A DNA stretch of 64,000 bases from Chimonanthus salicifolius (lineage: Eukaryota; Streptophyta; Magnoliopsida; Laurales; Calycanthaceae), in NCBI GenBank assembly GCA_013350335.1, contig CM023541.1, forward strand, positions 62,561,413-62,625,412, written 5' to 3'. Position 1 is the stretch's first letter. Each line of letters opens with the position of its first letter. The translations under genes and the position numbers were made by a program. The notes below the pieces were generated by a model that did no database searches, was not told the DNA's origin, and saw only the letters and a program-made list of their open reading frames with translations. Of the stretch, positions 48,009-59,900 are shown piece by piece.

Positions 48009-48269
48009 GCACAAATCTAGAAAAAAAATATTTTGAAAGATTAAAACAATGGAAAGAAATTCCTCCTGTAAGGTAGAGTCTAATGGAAGAGAAGTATCTA
48101 GTCTAAACAAGGTCTATTAGAGAACATCCTCCTCCCGCCAAAGCACCCTGCGACACTATCTCCTCCATAATTTAATTTCAACTCATTTTAGACTTAGAGT
48201 GCAATTTTTTTATCCCTCGTAATATTTAGAAAATCAAATTTAGGCATTTAAAGTTACCCTATTTCTTGT

Positions 48270-48780
48270 CCTGCATCAACCTCTCACATGCCTGAACCCC
48301 TTTATTATATCATAAATCCAGAAACTTAAGGGCCGGCCCATTACATGCCTCATTAACCTGTAAAAGATTCTCAGTAGGATGAGATATTGTATGATATATC
48401 TTGGTTGCAGTAAAGATCCCAATTTAGAACTTGGATTCTGCAAAATAGGTTGTCTAGAATGAGCAGTTGTTCTTTCGTTACGACACCCAAAACTTCTATT
48501 TTCTGGCTCAAATCTTGCCTTATTAACCTGAATCGCCTTACCTTCAAATATCTTACAATCCAATAACTTAAATCACATTTGACATTTCTCTCTCTGTTTT
48601 AAAACGGAAAAAAGCGAAATTTCTCCTTTTCCCCGATTTCCTATCGAAGGAACAAAACTATTAAACACAACTCCTGCAATGCCAAATACCTGAACCAAAT
48701 CGCTTGCCCCCCAATTTGGAATATTACCCACAAAAACAAAAATAAAACTATCTTTCCAGCACTACACCATTGTTGACTTG
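48270..48780 (-). mobile_element. LINE ORF1-like RRM fragment
   Basis: On the minus strand FVGNIPNWG, then DLVQVFGIAG, GNRGKGEISLF and KIFEGKAIQVNKARFE, match the RNP2/RNP1 layout of the RRM in plant L1 ORF1 (ending V-KARF). An in-frame stop interrupts it after REKCQM. A cellular RRM protein fragment is the alternative. Confidence 0.5.
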
Positions 48781-50235
48781 TTTATCAGGAATCTGCCATT
48801 ATTCTATCCACAATCAGAGTATCTACATTTTCCTCTCCCTCCCTAGAAAGGGCAATTATTCACTCCAACCGCCGCAGAGCTTTTCTGAAAAATGGTTTTA
48901 TCATCGAAGCCATTTATCCCATTAATTTGAGGGCATTAGCAATTAGATTCATATTTAAAGTTTTACATTCATACTTAGTTTTGTACATTCCTAAGCATAT
49001 CTCTAATACATATAGCCGGTTGCTTTCCTGTACATCTTTTTTGAATTACGAAGTACTACACTTTAAAAAAGTTCAAATATCACAAAATCCATAGCTGGAA
49101 ATGGCTTTAGATGATTGGTAGTACAGAGCCTATGGAACTTTCTGTATTTTGGAAATCTGCAACTATATTGGATTGGTCACTGTGACGTGGATCCAATTCA
49201 GGGCTGACCCAGTGGCTACTTATCATTCCCTAAGAAAATTGTGCCCTAGATTATTCCATATTTTAGTTGATTAAGAGATGGTGATCAGCAGATGCTGGGA
49301 CTGATCCATTGCATGGTAACATAGGTGCCCTGTTTTGAAGCATCCGCTAAATGATGGGGAGGCCAAATTGTTCATTCAAATTACACAACTTCTCATTTAG
49401 ATTTGTCCCAATGGAGCAGCAGGATACAACTGCCTTTCTTAAGGGTTTTGAGGTATATTAGGTATAAAACACATGGAAATCCCACCAAAATCATTGAAAA
49501 ACATTAAGAAAAGGATGTCACAAGTAGCACTCAGATAGAATTGTGAAATGGATGGGTCAAACACAAAAGTTGACTAGATCCGACCAGAGGCATACTGTAA
49601 TAATATTAATTAGGCTTAGGTTGGGCACTAGGAAAAGAATAACCAGTTCAATCAGGGTATAAATTAATTACTTGGGACCTTACCTTGACCCATATGACAT
49701 CGATTTAATGGGTAGGATAAACAAGAACCAATTATCTTACATTCTTATCAAAGAAGGTTGGTGGATTAAGAGCCACATCTTTGGTACAAAAGAAACAACA
49801 TGCCCCCGATTAAAGCTACCAGTGATTGATTACCTTATGAATTGAAACTGATTACACAGAGGAAAGTATTTCCAAATCTAAATTAAGGTAGGTAGAGGTG
49901 CTGCCTGCTGTCATTTTTTATTTATTTTGACAAAGAAAAACTTCAAGATCTCCATCTCTTTGAGAGTACGAGGGCGTTGGATAAAACCCCACAGGATACA
50001 TAAATCCCCCATAAGCCACAGGCATCAAATTACTATGGGACTCAAACTTGGACATCTGAATGATTGTTGTGTCATTTTCAGCAAAAAAAAATTGACGGTT
50101 TTTTTTTTAAAAGGTGAATTACCGAGTGATGCAACTATATGAAACCATAATTGACCAAAATCAACAATGAAAGAAAATCAATGAAATAGAAATACAAGCA
50201 AACTGAGGGAGGAAAAAAAAAAGCCACATGCTTAC
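48781..50235. other. Interval without recognised gene
   Basis: AT-rich and non-repetitive by eye. The missing SNARE exon was looked for here and not found. Confidence 0.4.
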
Positions 50236-52147
50236 TTGAAGCCAGCAGAACATTCTCTTCGCCAAACCCCTCTCCACCATTAGGTCCACCAAAAAGATCA
50301 ACTTGTTTTTCAACATTGTTTGCATGCCTGTTATGCCATTAACAAAAGCAGGCATTTAGTAATAAAAAAAAAAACATTATAATGAATTGAGGCATCATTC
50401 AAAGAAGTTGGTCAATGCACCTTTCGTTAAATCCTTTCATGAGTTCTATTTACACATTTAAACCTATTATTAGATTGATTATGACAGGATAGAATGGACA
50501 AGTGTAAGTCAAAACTACTATGCTCGATAATGGGAAACTAGAAATTGTTGATGGTGATGATGATTCATGTCTTACAGTACCGAAAGTACTTGAAAATGAC
50601 AAGATAAACTAAAATATTGCATTAAAATGACAAGATGCATAATGGCAGTCACAACAACAAAATTGCTAGCATAATAGGAAGAAATGAACCTCTTAAAATA
50701 TAAATAAACAAACTAGAGGAATATATGCAAATGAAATATTTCCAAAATAGTATGTGAACAAAACATTAAAAGAACCAGCCACTTTTTGCCTCACTTAAAT
50801 TACAAGTTCTACCATGTGTCATCAAGTGGGTAAAGGCCAGTTATTTGCATAGTTATTAAAATCTTACGATTTACAATTTGAATCTTACAATATGAGATCA
50901 TTTTTAAAGATAACTAGTTAGATATTATTTATACTATAATTACATATAAAATGACATAATAATAAGATGTTTTATTCAATTTCTCATAATTTATAAGTAA
51001 ATATACAAAGTATGTATTTTAGATAGATAATTTCAAAAAAGTATTTGTTAAACGTAATTATAAATTTAATTTCAATTGAATAGATTTAATAAAATTGCCA
51101 TGAGATGATAATAATATGATCTATAAAAGAAATTTCTACAAATCTTGAAAGATTTATAATGTTAAAGTATAGAGCAACAATTGTATTAATAAAATATTAT
51201 ACAAAACTAATTTTTAATATATTATGTAAAACTATTAATTCTACAAATTGCTTTTTTATTATTAAAAAACTGTATTTTTATATGGTAACCAATACAATAT
51301 ACATAATACATTATTAAATAAGAAATATATTAATATGAAAGGATGAGCACTTCTAGTGGATAATTGATAACTTACTGTTTCTTAAGAGCAACATGGGAAT
51401 TCAAGTCTTTAATCTACAAAAAGAAAAAGAAAAAAAGGTTTCAGAGTGTACTCATACATACAATTGGACTAAGATTATAATTAATGAAACACCAAAAAAT
51501 TGATTCCATTAGCACATAGTTGGTAAAGAACTTAAAGGAGTGAACAATACCATTGATTTAAAATGACAATTGACAACCAATAAAAAATGTCACAGATGAG
51601 ATCCTTAATTTAAAATTCAGAATTCTCCATGATCACTTCCTTCAAATAACAAGGTGCTTTGTGTGCAAAGGCCCTATTAAAAGCAATCAAGCAACTACCA
51701 TTTAACAACAAAGCTGATATGCAGGCCTAGATTACAGTTAAAAACACACTTAAAAGAGAGAAGAGTTCATGTACCTCTTACATTCATACATCTTCCCAGT
51801 GAGTTCTTCCACTTCATTTCTGTACATAAAGCCACCGTGTGACTTCAGATATCATCGTAAAGAACAGTCAAACCCAATATTGGGCAAAAGCCTAAAAGAA
51901 AAAGTGTAATATCTAAAGAAAAAAATACATAATGACTCGTAGCAACCACAGTATGACACTTGTAACTTCTAAAAATAAATGAATAAATAAAAAATCAACC
52001 TCAGTATCATTTTAAGCGATTATTGGCATCAATTACACACTACGGCTGTGTAAGAAAACCCCGCAGCTCATCGCCTAAATGGATAGAGCATCCACTAAAG
52101 CTAATTATCCAGTAATGACATAAACAAGGAGAATATTACAGTGTGAA

Positions 52148-52226
52148 ACACCCACTGGCAAACCTTCGAATGGGTGAATCCATCACCACCCACGGGCAAA
52201 CCTTCGTTTGGGTGAATCCATCACCA
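52148..52226. repeat. 38-bp tandem repeat, two copies
   Basis: GGCAAACCTTCG begins at 52157 and again at 52195, followed by TGGGTGAATCCATCACCACC in each unit. Confidence 0.85.
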
Positions 52227-52773
52227 CCAAATCATCATCAAAGAACAAAAGATGATAAGAAGTGGACCATCCCCTTGCCTTTTAGGTCTGTTTTGATTAG
52301 GCGGAAAAACTAAAACACTAGGGGAGATCATGGAGTCAGCTATTTGGTAATTTAACTGTTGGGACAAATTTCCTCCAATTTCTCCTAAGTTGGGTGTTTC
52401 TTGAATCACACAAGACCACATTGATTTCATCTCTCCCTCTTTTAGACCAGAAATTTTCTACTTTCAAGAATTGGTGATTGAGGAAGTCTGACTGAGTGTG
52501 TCACTCTTCCCATTCCCAGTCAACATTCGATGGGCACACTATGACACACACAGGAGTCTCTGTGCTCCTACTTTGCTACAAACAACTTAGTTTTAAACAT
52601 CACATTGGTCTATTTGTAATTGAAAAATCCGTACCCATACCATCAACCTTCCTTTTCTCCCATCCACAACTTTTAAAACTATATAGTGATTTTTCCCATT
52701 TTCATATCTTTTGTAATATTCCTTATCTTTTTGAATTTTTTTCCTTTTCTACTCTACCATCATATAAGTTGAC
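52227..52773. other. Interval without recognised gene
   Basis: The plus-strand open frame 52496-52798 has no recognisable motif and is probably chance. The segmental duplication begins at 52774. Confidence 0.4.
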
Positions 52774-54389
52774 CAAATTCAACCCAGATATGCTATGAAT
52801 GTGATATGCATTATCTTGTTTAAGAATATTGTAGAATTACAAGGGTTTTGCATTGTTTAAGAATCTTGCATGAATTACAAGGGTGTTAGGTGCAAAATTT
52901 TAGGCTCATTCAATTATTTTATTTATTTGAATTTATTTTTTAAATTTTAATTATTTTTTGAACGAGCAACATATAGAAGACCTCTTAAAATATTTACTTA
53001 ATCTTTTGAGCACGTACAAACCTCTATATCTATATATACTGGATAACATTATAGAAAATGATCCTTTTTATGTTCAGAGTGACTTGAATCCAAAATCTCT
53101 TACATCTGAGATGGGTTATTGACCGCCAAGCCAATTCTCATGAGTTAAATTTTAATTATTTAAAAGATAATTTTGATTATTTGTCTTATTTTGTTATAAT
53201 TATTAATAATTAAATATGTACAAATTATTAATTACACTCGTGCATCAAACAAAACCAGGGAAAAAATATTCTCTTGGGTTTTGACAATTATTTGCTCTTT
53301 AGATAAAATAAAAATCCATCCATTCATCTATGATAACATTTTGTAGATCTGTCGGATCTTCAGAAGCAGAAGGAAAGGTTAGTAGTGCATTCTGAGTTGG
53401 AGGGTCCAAAATTAACACCCAATCAATTTCGACCATGCAATTTTGCTTGTAGTAGGCCGCGTCGAAGTTAATGCACTCAGTGGGTTTTGAACGAGGTTCG
53501 GGTGCCTAGAACTTAATTTGAAGTATAGATTAAAAACTCAAAATTTTATTAAAAAGTTCAGGTAAAATTTTCAATTAGACTCGAAAAAATTCAATAAAAC
53601 TCAGTTGTTTTATTCGACTCAAAATTTTACCGTATCGAGTCAAATTAACTCAGGCCGACTAGCCCGAGTTTTTTTGAGTTTTGAAAACTATGATTTTGAA
53701 AGCAATGAGAGCATTTTCTAACAGAAAATTTGTTTATCTGCATTGGTGATGCGTGAATAATTTTGCTCGGTGTAATGCGCAACACATCAATGTGTGCAAA
53801 ATCATTCATCTCCCTTCATTCAATACTTGTTGTAGTATGCCCATTGTCATAACTACTATTCTTAGAATATTAACAGCAATTGGTGATATGGGAATATTTT
53901 TAAATTCTTAGGGTTTTATCAAAAATTAATGGAAAAATATTACGATATATTTAAAAATAATAGAAATATAATAAATAAACATATTAATAAAAATAAATCA
54001 TCGTGAATATTGATAAATATTGGAAAATTACCTGAGAACCGACAAATACGCGTTATTGTTGCAAGAATGATACTTTATTGATAAAAACGTGGTAAATTTG
54101 TAAATATCGCCGATATTTATGCATTGAATATGAGTGTACGATTAGTGTTGGATTTTGCATGAAAGTACATGCCATATGAATTTAATTTGATTTGATGACT
54201 ATAACTAATAAATCATCGTGAATATTTTAAATATTAGTTTCATCCATTTGGAATCGTTTTTGTTTAGTTCTACTGTTCTATTTTAACCTAAAAGCCAATC
54301 TTCTATTCACTGTTGGAGGGAACGCTAATAGTTTAGTTGTATAGAGATGCTATTTCATGTTAAAATGCAACACATATATAATCAAATTA

Positions 54390-54820
54390 CAGTAAACTCT
54401 ATATTGTATTCCTCTATAAAATTATAAACGGTCTGAAATAATATCGACAATTGGTCCCGACCTCAAGCCCATACAAAATGTAATAAATCTCTAACTCAGT
54501 ACTTCAATACATCTAGAATAAAAAATTTATACCCCAACCATTTTGTAAAGTAATATTCCATATATTCATAATACAAAATTACTACAAAAGTGAGAAAGTA
54601 ATTTAAGATAAACTTCTGGATAAGTTTCCTCTTATTTAGGATGGTGCAGGCACCATATTCTCAATGAATGAGAAAGAAAAGCCAAAAGGACATTTTAATG
54701 ATAGGTGAGTTTTAATGAGATTTTTAAAAAGGAATACTGCTAGACCCTCTAATTTAATAACCTCTATAATTTAATATATGTACTATGGTCCAAGCATATT
54801 ACATTATAAAGGTTTTACTG
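54390..54820. mobile_element. Emigrant-like MITE, copy 2
   Basis: Orthologous position to 27782-28210, with the same CAGTAAA termini and flanking TA. It is 431 bp. Confidence 0.8.
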
Positions 54821-55881
54821 TATTATACAAACATGGATATGAATTCGTCCGTTGCAGATATCAATGATGCGTTTCATTTTCACATAGATAATGTCGAAGA
54901 TTACAAATCTAACAATTGATGTCCAAGCGATGTTGCAAATATAGATCAAGTTTCATCTTGAAAGTTCAAATAAGGGAGTGATTGGTGCACCAACATTTTT
55001 ATCTTTGGTGCACCAAATTTACATACAATGAAATTTCATCTTGAAAGTTCAAATAAGAGAGTAATTGGTACACCAATATTTTTATCTTTGGTGCATCAAA
55101 TTTACGTGCAATATCTATTTTGCCGAACAAATGAAAAGAGGGCAAGAAAAGAGATTAAAGAAAGTTTAGACAAAATAAATATTTTATATAAATTCGATGC
55201 ACCAATCACTTCCCTTCAAGTAATCATGTTTTTCTTTACAATATACATAATAGACACAAGCAATTCTCAACATAAATGCACTCTCACACCTAGCATGCTT
55301 CACAGCTACTAGGTGAAATCCAAGCAATAAATTAGAGCATGCTTCACAGCTACTAATAAGTGGAATCCAAACAATAAATTGGAGAAGACCCTACATGGGC
55401 TTTGACGATAGGGATGAATCTACTGGGTAGGGGTAAAACTTTGCTCGAGTTTTAGCTCAACCTACCTGTCTCAACTCGAAAAATCATTAGAACTATGTTA
55501 GACATTCAATCTACAGGTTGGATTGGATTGAGGAGAAAAAAATTCAAATTAGGCTAAAACCAACTCTAAAAATACAACCCAACCCAACTTGAATCCATCT
55601 CAATATACTATTATATTCATCAACATTATGTGAATTCTAATAATCAAGTTATTCTAATCAAATTGTTGATGGAAAAGACTGGTTTTTCTTTACTTCAGGA
55701 TGATACAGGTGAAAAATATAGGGAAAGCATAGGTTGGGGCAAGTGAGGTTGAGTTATTGAGCTACATTAAAGCCAAGTTAGGTCATGATGATTGGGTTGT
55801 AAAGCCAAGGTACATCAAATTAAGCTCAACCATGTTGACCATGTATGCCGCTAGATCAGGCTGAGTTTAGCAAAACCTGAC

Positions 55882-56019
55882 CCGTCCCCACCTGCCCAAG
55901 TTTCACCCCTTCCATTAACCCCTCCAACAAAATTCATCATCATCATCATCCCGTCCCCACCTGCCCAAGTTTCACCCCTTCCATTAACCCCTCCAACAAA
56001 ATTCATCATCATCGACATC
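55882..56019. repeat. 69-bp tandem repeat, two copies (copy 2)
   Basis: Same unit and period as at 29276; the second copy begins at 55951. Confidence 0.9.
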
Positions 56020-56497
56020 AATTGCCAAAGGCCCTTTGAATTTGACCAAAATAAGGACGTAGGGCGAACACGTGACCTATCAGAATAAATCAATTGTTTC
56101 CTAGTTGATTCCGCCATCCCAAGAAATGGAAGAACTTTAAGAAGAATTCTTGCTTGAAGTCTCCACTAAATATTTTGACAGTAACAAAACCTAGTTCCAT
56201 TATTCATATCATTGCAAGCCGCTGAATCTAAAACAACAATTATATGTCCTCAACATTAAAACACTAATAGTTCACAACCATTATCTCAGATTGGATAGTT
56301 GTGTGAAGAATTTTTGTAAGGCTGTTCACAACCTTACTTTATGTTGGTGGAGAAATAAGTAAATGGACAAGCAATATATCCAAGGTAATTGAGGGGGAAA
56401 ACTAGTGTTTTTTATAACAAGAAAAACCATATACATTTCCACTACACGGTGAAGACCAAGTAAACAAAAGAACAAGCTCAGTGTCCCTTGTGATCCT

Positions 56498-56585
56498 AAC
56501 AAGTCCTTGTATCCAGGGCTCAAGGGTTTTGAGAGGGCAGGTTCATTTGTATCCAGGACTCTAGGGTTTTGAGAAGGCAGGTTCA
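56498..56585. repeat. About 42-bp duplication present only in copy 2
   Basis: A segment of the type TATCCAGG...GGTTTTGAGA...GGCAGGTTCATT occurs twice here, but once at the matching place in copy 1 (near 29900-29930). It arose in copy 2 or was lost from copy 1 after the duplication. Confidence 0.7.
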
Positions 56586-56998
56586 TTCTACCAGATCGAG
56601 GTACCAAACAGATTCCTGATTATGGAAATGATAGTCTAACAAAGGCATTTACAGGCTTTTGTGTGTCTGCAGTTCCATCCGTGGGAGTCGAGAAATCATC
56701 CAGTCAAGTAAAAAATAAAGCTCATAATCAACCATGACTAAGGTCTTAGATAAGTGACATGTCGGTTACAGTTCAACAGGAATGGATGCATTGTGGAGAA
56801 ACATAAAAAATAAAATTAAGTCATTTACAACTAAGGTGTAATCAGACACTTGCCCTTTCTTGTTCCAATGTGACATTCGCTAAATTTGTCAAGAGATGCT
56901 TGCCGCTTTACACATGATGCTTCTCATACAGTCTGGGAACAGAAGCAGGCACACTAAATGAACTTAAGCTCTACAGCAGTGCCTTGCAGATTCGTTTA

Positions 56999-59900
56999 CT
57001 ACTCTTCCCGGTAGTCTGGGTTCTCTTTCAAGATAACAAAGCCCTCGAGTACAGGTGAAACAGGAATGTACCTATTCAATCAGACAAATATGATTTATTA
57101 CACCGGGATTTGTAACCCATAGCTACTGCATTAAACGAATTGTGAAAATGTCAATGACGTATGCTTACTTTTCTGTGGCTAATTCAGCACGGTCACCCGC
57201 TGCAAGCAGAACAGGAGTTGAATGTGTTTGAAAACCAGTGATTGTCTTCGGACGACCTGCCTGACCAACCACATCCACAGCTTGACCCACTCGAACAGGC
57301 ACAGTTAGAGGCTTTAGATTCTCATCCACAGTCAACAACATTCTTGGCTGCAAAGGGGTATGAAACACATCAGGTAAATCGAGATTTAGAATTTAAAAAA
57401 TGAGATCAGAGACCAGGGAAAAAGCAGACCTGCATTGCAAGAACCAGAAAGTACAGGACATAATGATATTTCCCCAAGATGATGGATTTCATGTCCAGAC
57501 ATGCATGCAACATGGTTACGATGCCAGCAAGTGCCGTCCTAGAGAAAGATGGAAGATTAAAGGTGTGATAAAATCTAACTGGAAGTAAAAGCTGAACAGG
57601 AAAAATCAATTGAACATCTTCACTAACGGTGACAGAAGGAATCGGTCAGAGTGGTATGGAGCCAGAGTCAGCAACCCCTTTCCTAAATGTACAAGACCTT
57701 GAGCAATCCGCACCTGCACATAACAATACCCCATTGTTATGGATTTAATATCAAGGTTGAACAAATAGTCTCTAGAGACATAATAAGTACAGGAACTTAC
57801 ACTGAAGAGAAGGCTGGCTTCTTTGTAGTAGTAACTAGAAAGATTTCGAAGCATGCCAGCTATCCGAGCATTATTAGTGCCAGCACCTATTAAGCCTAAG
57901 GATATGATGGCAGACTGTAGAACCAAAGAGAAAAAAAATATAATTACTATTTTTTTTTGGAAAGATGAAATAAAAATTAATGCTGCTAATTGTGGAGCTA
58001 AAGAGAAGAATAGCTTCTGTTTTATCTGGAAAACAACATACCATTGCTACTTCAGAATCAGTGTCATGGCTAAGTCTGCTCAATGTATCCATGACATTGA
58101 CCTAACAAACCACATCAACTACACAATGTTAGAACTCAGAAGTTATTTAGGATTACTAATAACAGAAATTACTCAAGCTTCCATTTAGATACATCACCTT
58201 TGGGTTGGAAATGCAGAGAAGACCAAGAGCCAGAGGCACTGCTCGCCGGATATTCTGCTCTCCATACTGTAATAGATGCTCTAGTGAACGAATAGCCATT
58301 TCAACACCCAGCTCTTCAGCCATGGCCACAAGGGCAATTCCAATGACAGCAGGCCCCTGATGAGTCTCACCCTTCTCGAGATGTTGTGCACAGCATCCAA
58401 GAAGATTCTGAACCTGCATAGAAACATGAAAGCCGGCTATCAACTTCTCTAGTTATGTTATCCAGGGGGAATGGTAGAGATAAAGATGAATACCTTCAGA
58501 ACATCTCCTGTTCCAGCATAAGCAAGAGATAGGAGGGTCATATCACAGTATTTGCGAATTTTCTCGTTGAATGTCTTTGAGACTTCTGCTGTAGCTTCAA
58601 CACTTTCCTGTAGCACAAAGAAAAACTACAATGAGAACCACAGAATCTTTGGGGGAAAAAAGTATTGAAGTATAGACATTGGTATGTGCCGGAGAGAGAG
58701 ACAGAGAGAGAGAAGAAGAAAAAGAAATTTGGATAAATAAATGAAAGCTACAGAAGTCATAGTGAAATTTGAAAGCAAGAAGAGTCATTTAATGAGAGAG
58801 ACACACTTTACGGATGAAGGTTCATAACCAGCCAACTGGAGGTGCACATGGACCACTGATGGTGGAAAGTGACGCAACCTCCCAAAAAATAGTTATGGTA
58901 CCCATCATACAACCAAAGGCAACTCAAGTGCATGCTCAGAACAGCACCAAAAAAATTTTACCTGCTTTCCAAGATAAAGAAGGCCAAGGCCTAGCGGAAG
59001 AAACCGAGTGAGACTCTCACCCAGTTCAGTCTCACTACGGTCCATTAACGAAAAGATAATTGATTGGGCAACTTCTTCATTGCAAGATCCCACAAAGACC
59101 AACCCTAGTGAGATGGCAGTAAAGGCAATGACTTCAAGTGGAGCTTTAGGGTCACCCAAAATAGGGGTCAAAAGCCTACGAATCTACACAAAAGATATAG
59201 CATATAGACGTCAGCAAACATGAAATCCACCACAAAAGAAGATGCCTCCGAAAAAAATTGCACCTCTAGAAAAAATAAACCAATGAAGAACAATACAGAG
59301 TAAATAAGTATTTGGCATTTTCACCTGCTCATTCTGAGATCCTGCATATGCAAGGCCAAGGCCCATTATTGCCCCTATTCGAATGCTAGAATCTTCTTTG
59401 TTAATATAGTCGCCTAGAAGAGCCAGGGCCTAAACAAAAGAATTCCGTAAACACCCACAAAATATTTAGAGTAAATAAAAAATTTAATATGTATCATCAT
59501 CTTGGCCCAAAAAAAAATGTGCAAGTGACCTTAAGGCAGCCCATACGGTTTATATTTAGGACTAATAAAGCATATTAAATGTCATATAATACCAAAGAAA
59601 AAGGGGAAAAAAACTTTATGATCCGACCATTGTTAAAGATGAATAAGTAGCTGCAATTGTCCTCGATGACAGTTACCCACTGGATGGAGAAAATTATCCA
59701 ATTGGGACCATCAGAGGATGCTCCATCCCATGGTAAGTACAACTAGATAAATAGCTTAGGGGCCTTAGAAAGTGGATCCACATGTATACCAGTACAAAAA
59801 ATGTCACTTCACACCATAGACATTTTATATACACACGACACAAGTCTGGGAGGCTAGTTGCAGAGAGGCACTAAAGGACACTCACAGGGTCACAGTCGTT

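Larger units (their letters stand above)
46297..51819 (-). pseudogene. Novel Plant SNARE (NPSN11-like) gene remnants, four exons
   Basis: Four splice-bordered segments lie in the family's order. 51775-51819 encodes NEVEELTGKMYECK (family: EELTDKMRECKR). 51376-51413 encodes IKDLNSHVALKK. 50236-50327 encodes HANNVEKQVDLFGGPNGG then EENVLLAS. 46297-46359 encodes VVEDTVINVGEDITTPLLKA (family: ETINVGT..ALKAQ). The second and third join in phase. Missing are the N-terminus, the linker exon, the exon with DETDQAIERSK, the rest of the SNARE helix and the C-terminal anchor. NPSN proteins are Qb-SNAREs acting in membrane fusion at the cell plate. The gaps and inserted repeats indicate a relic. Confidence 0.6.
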
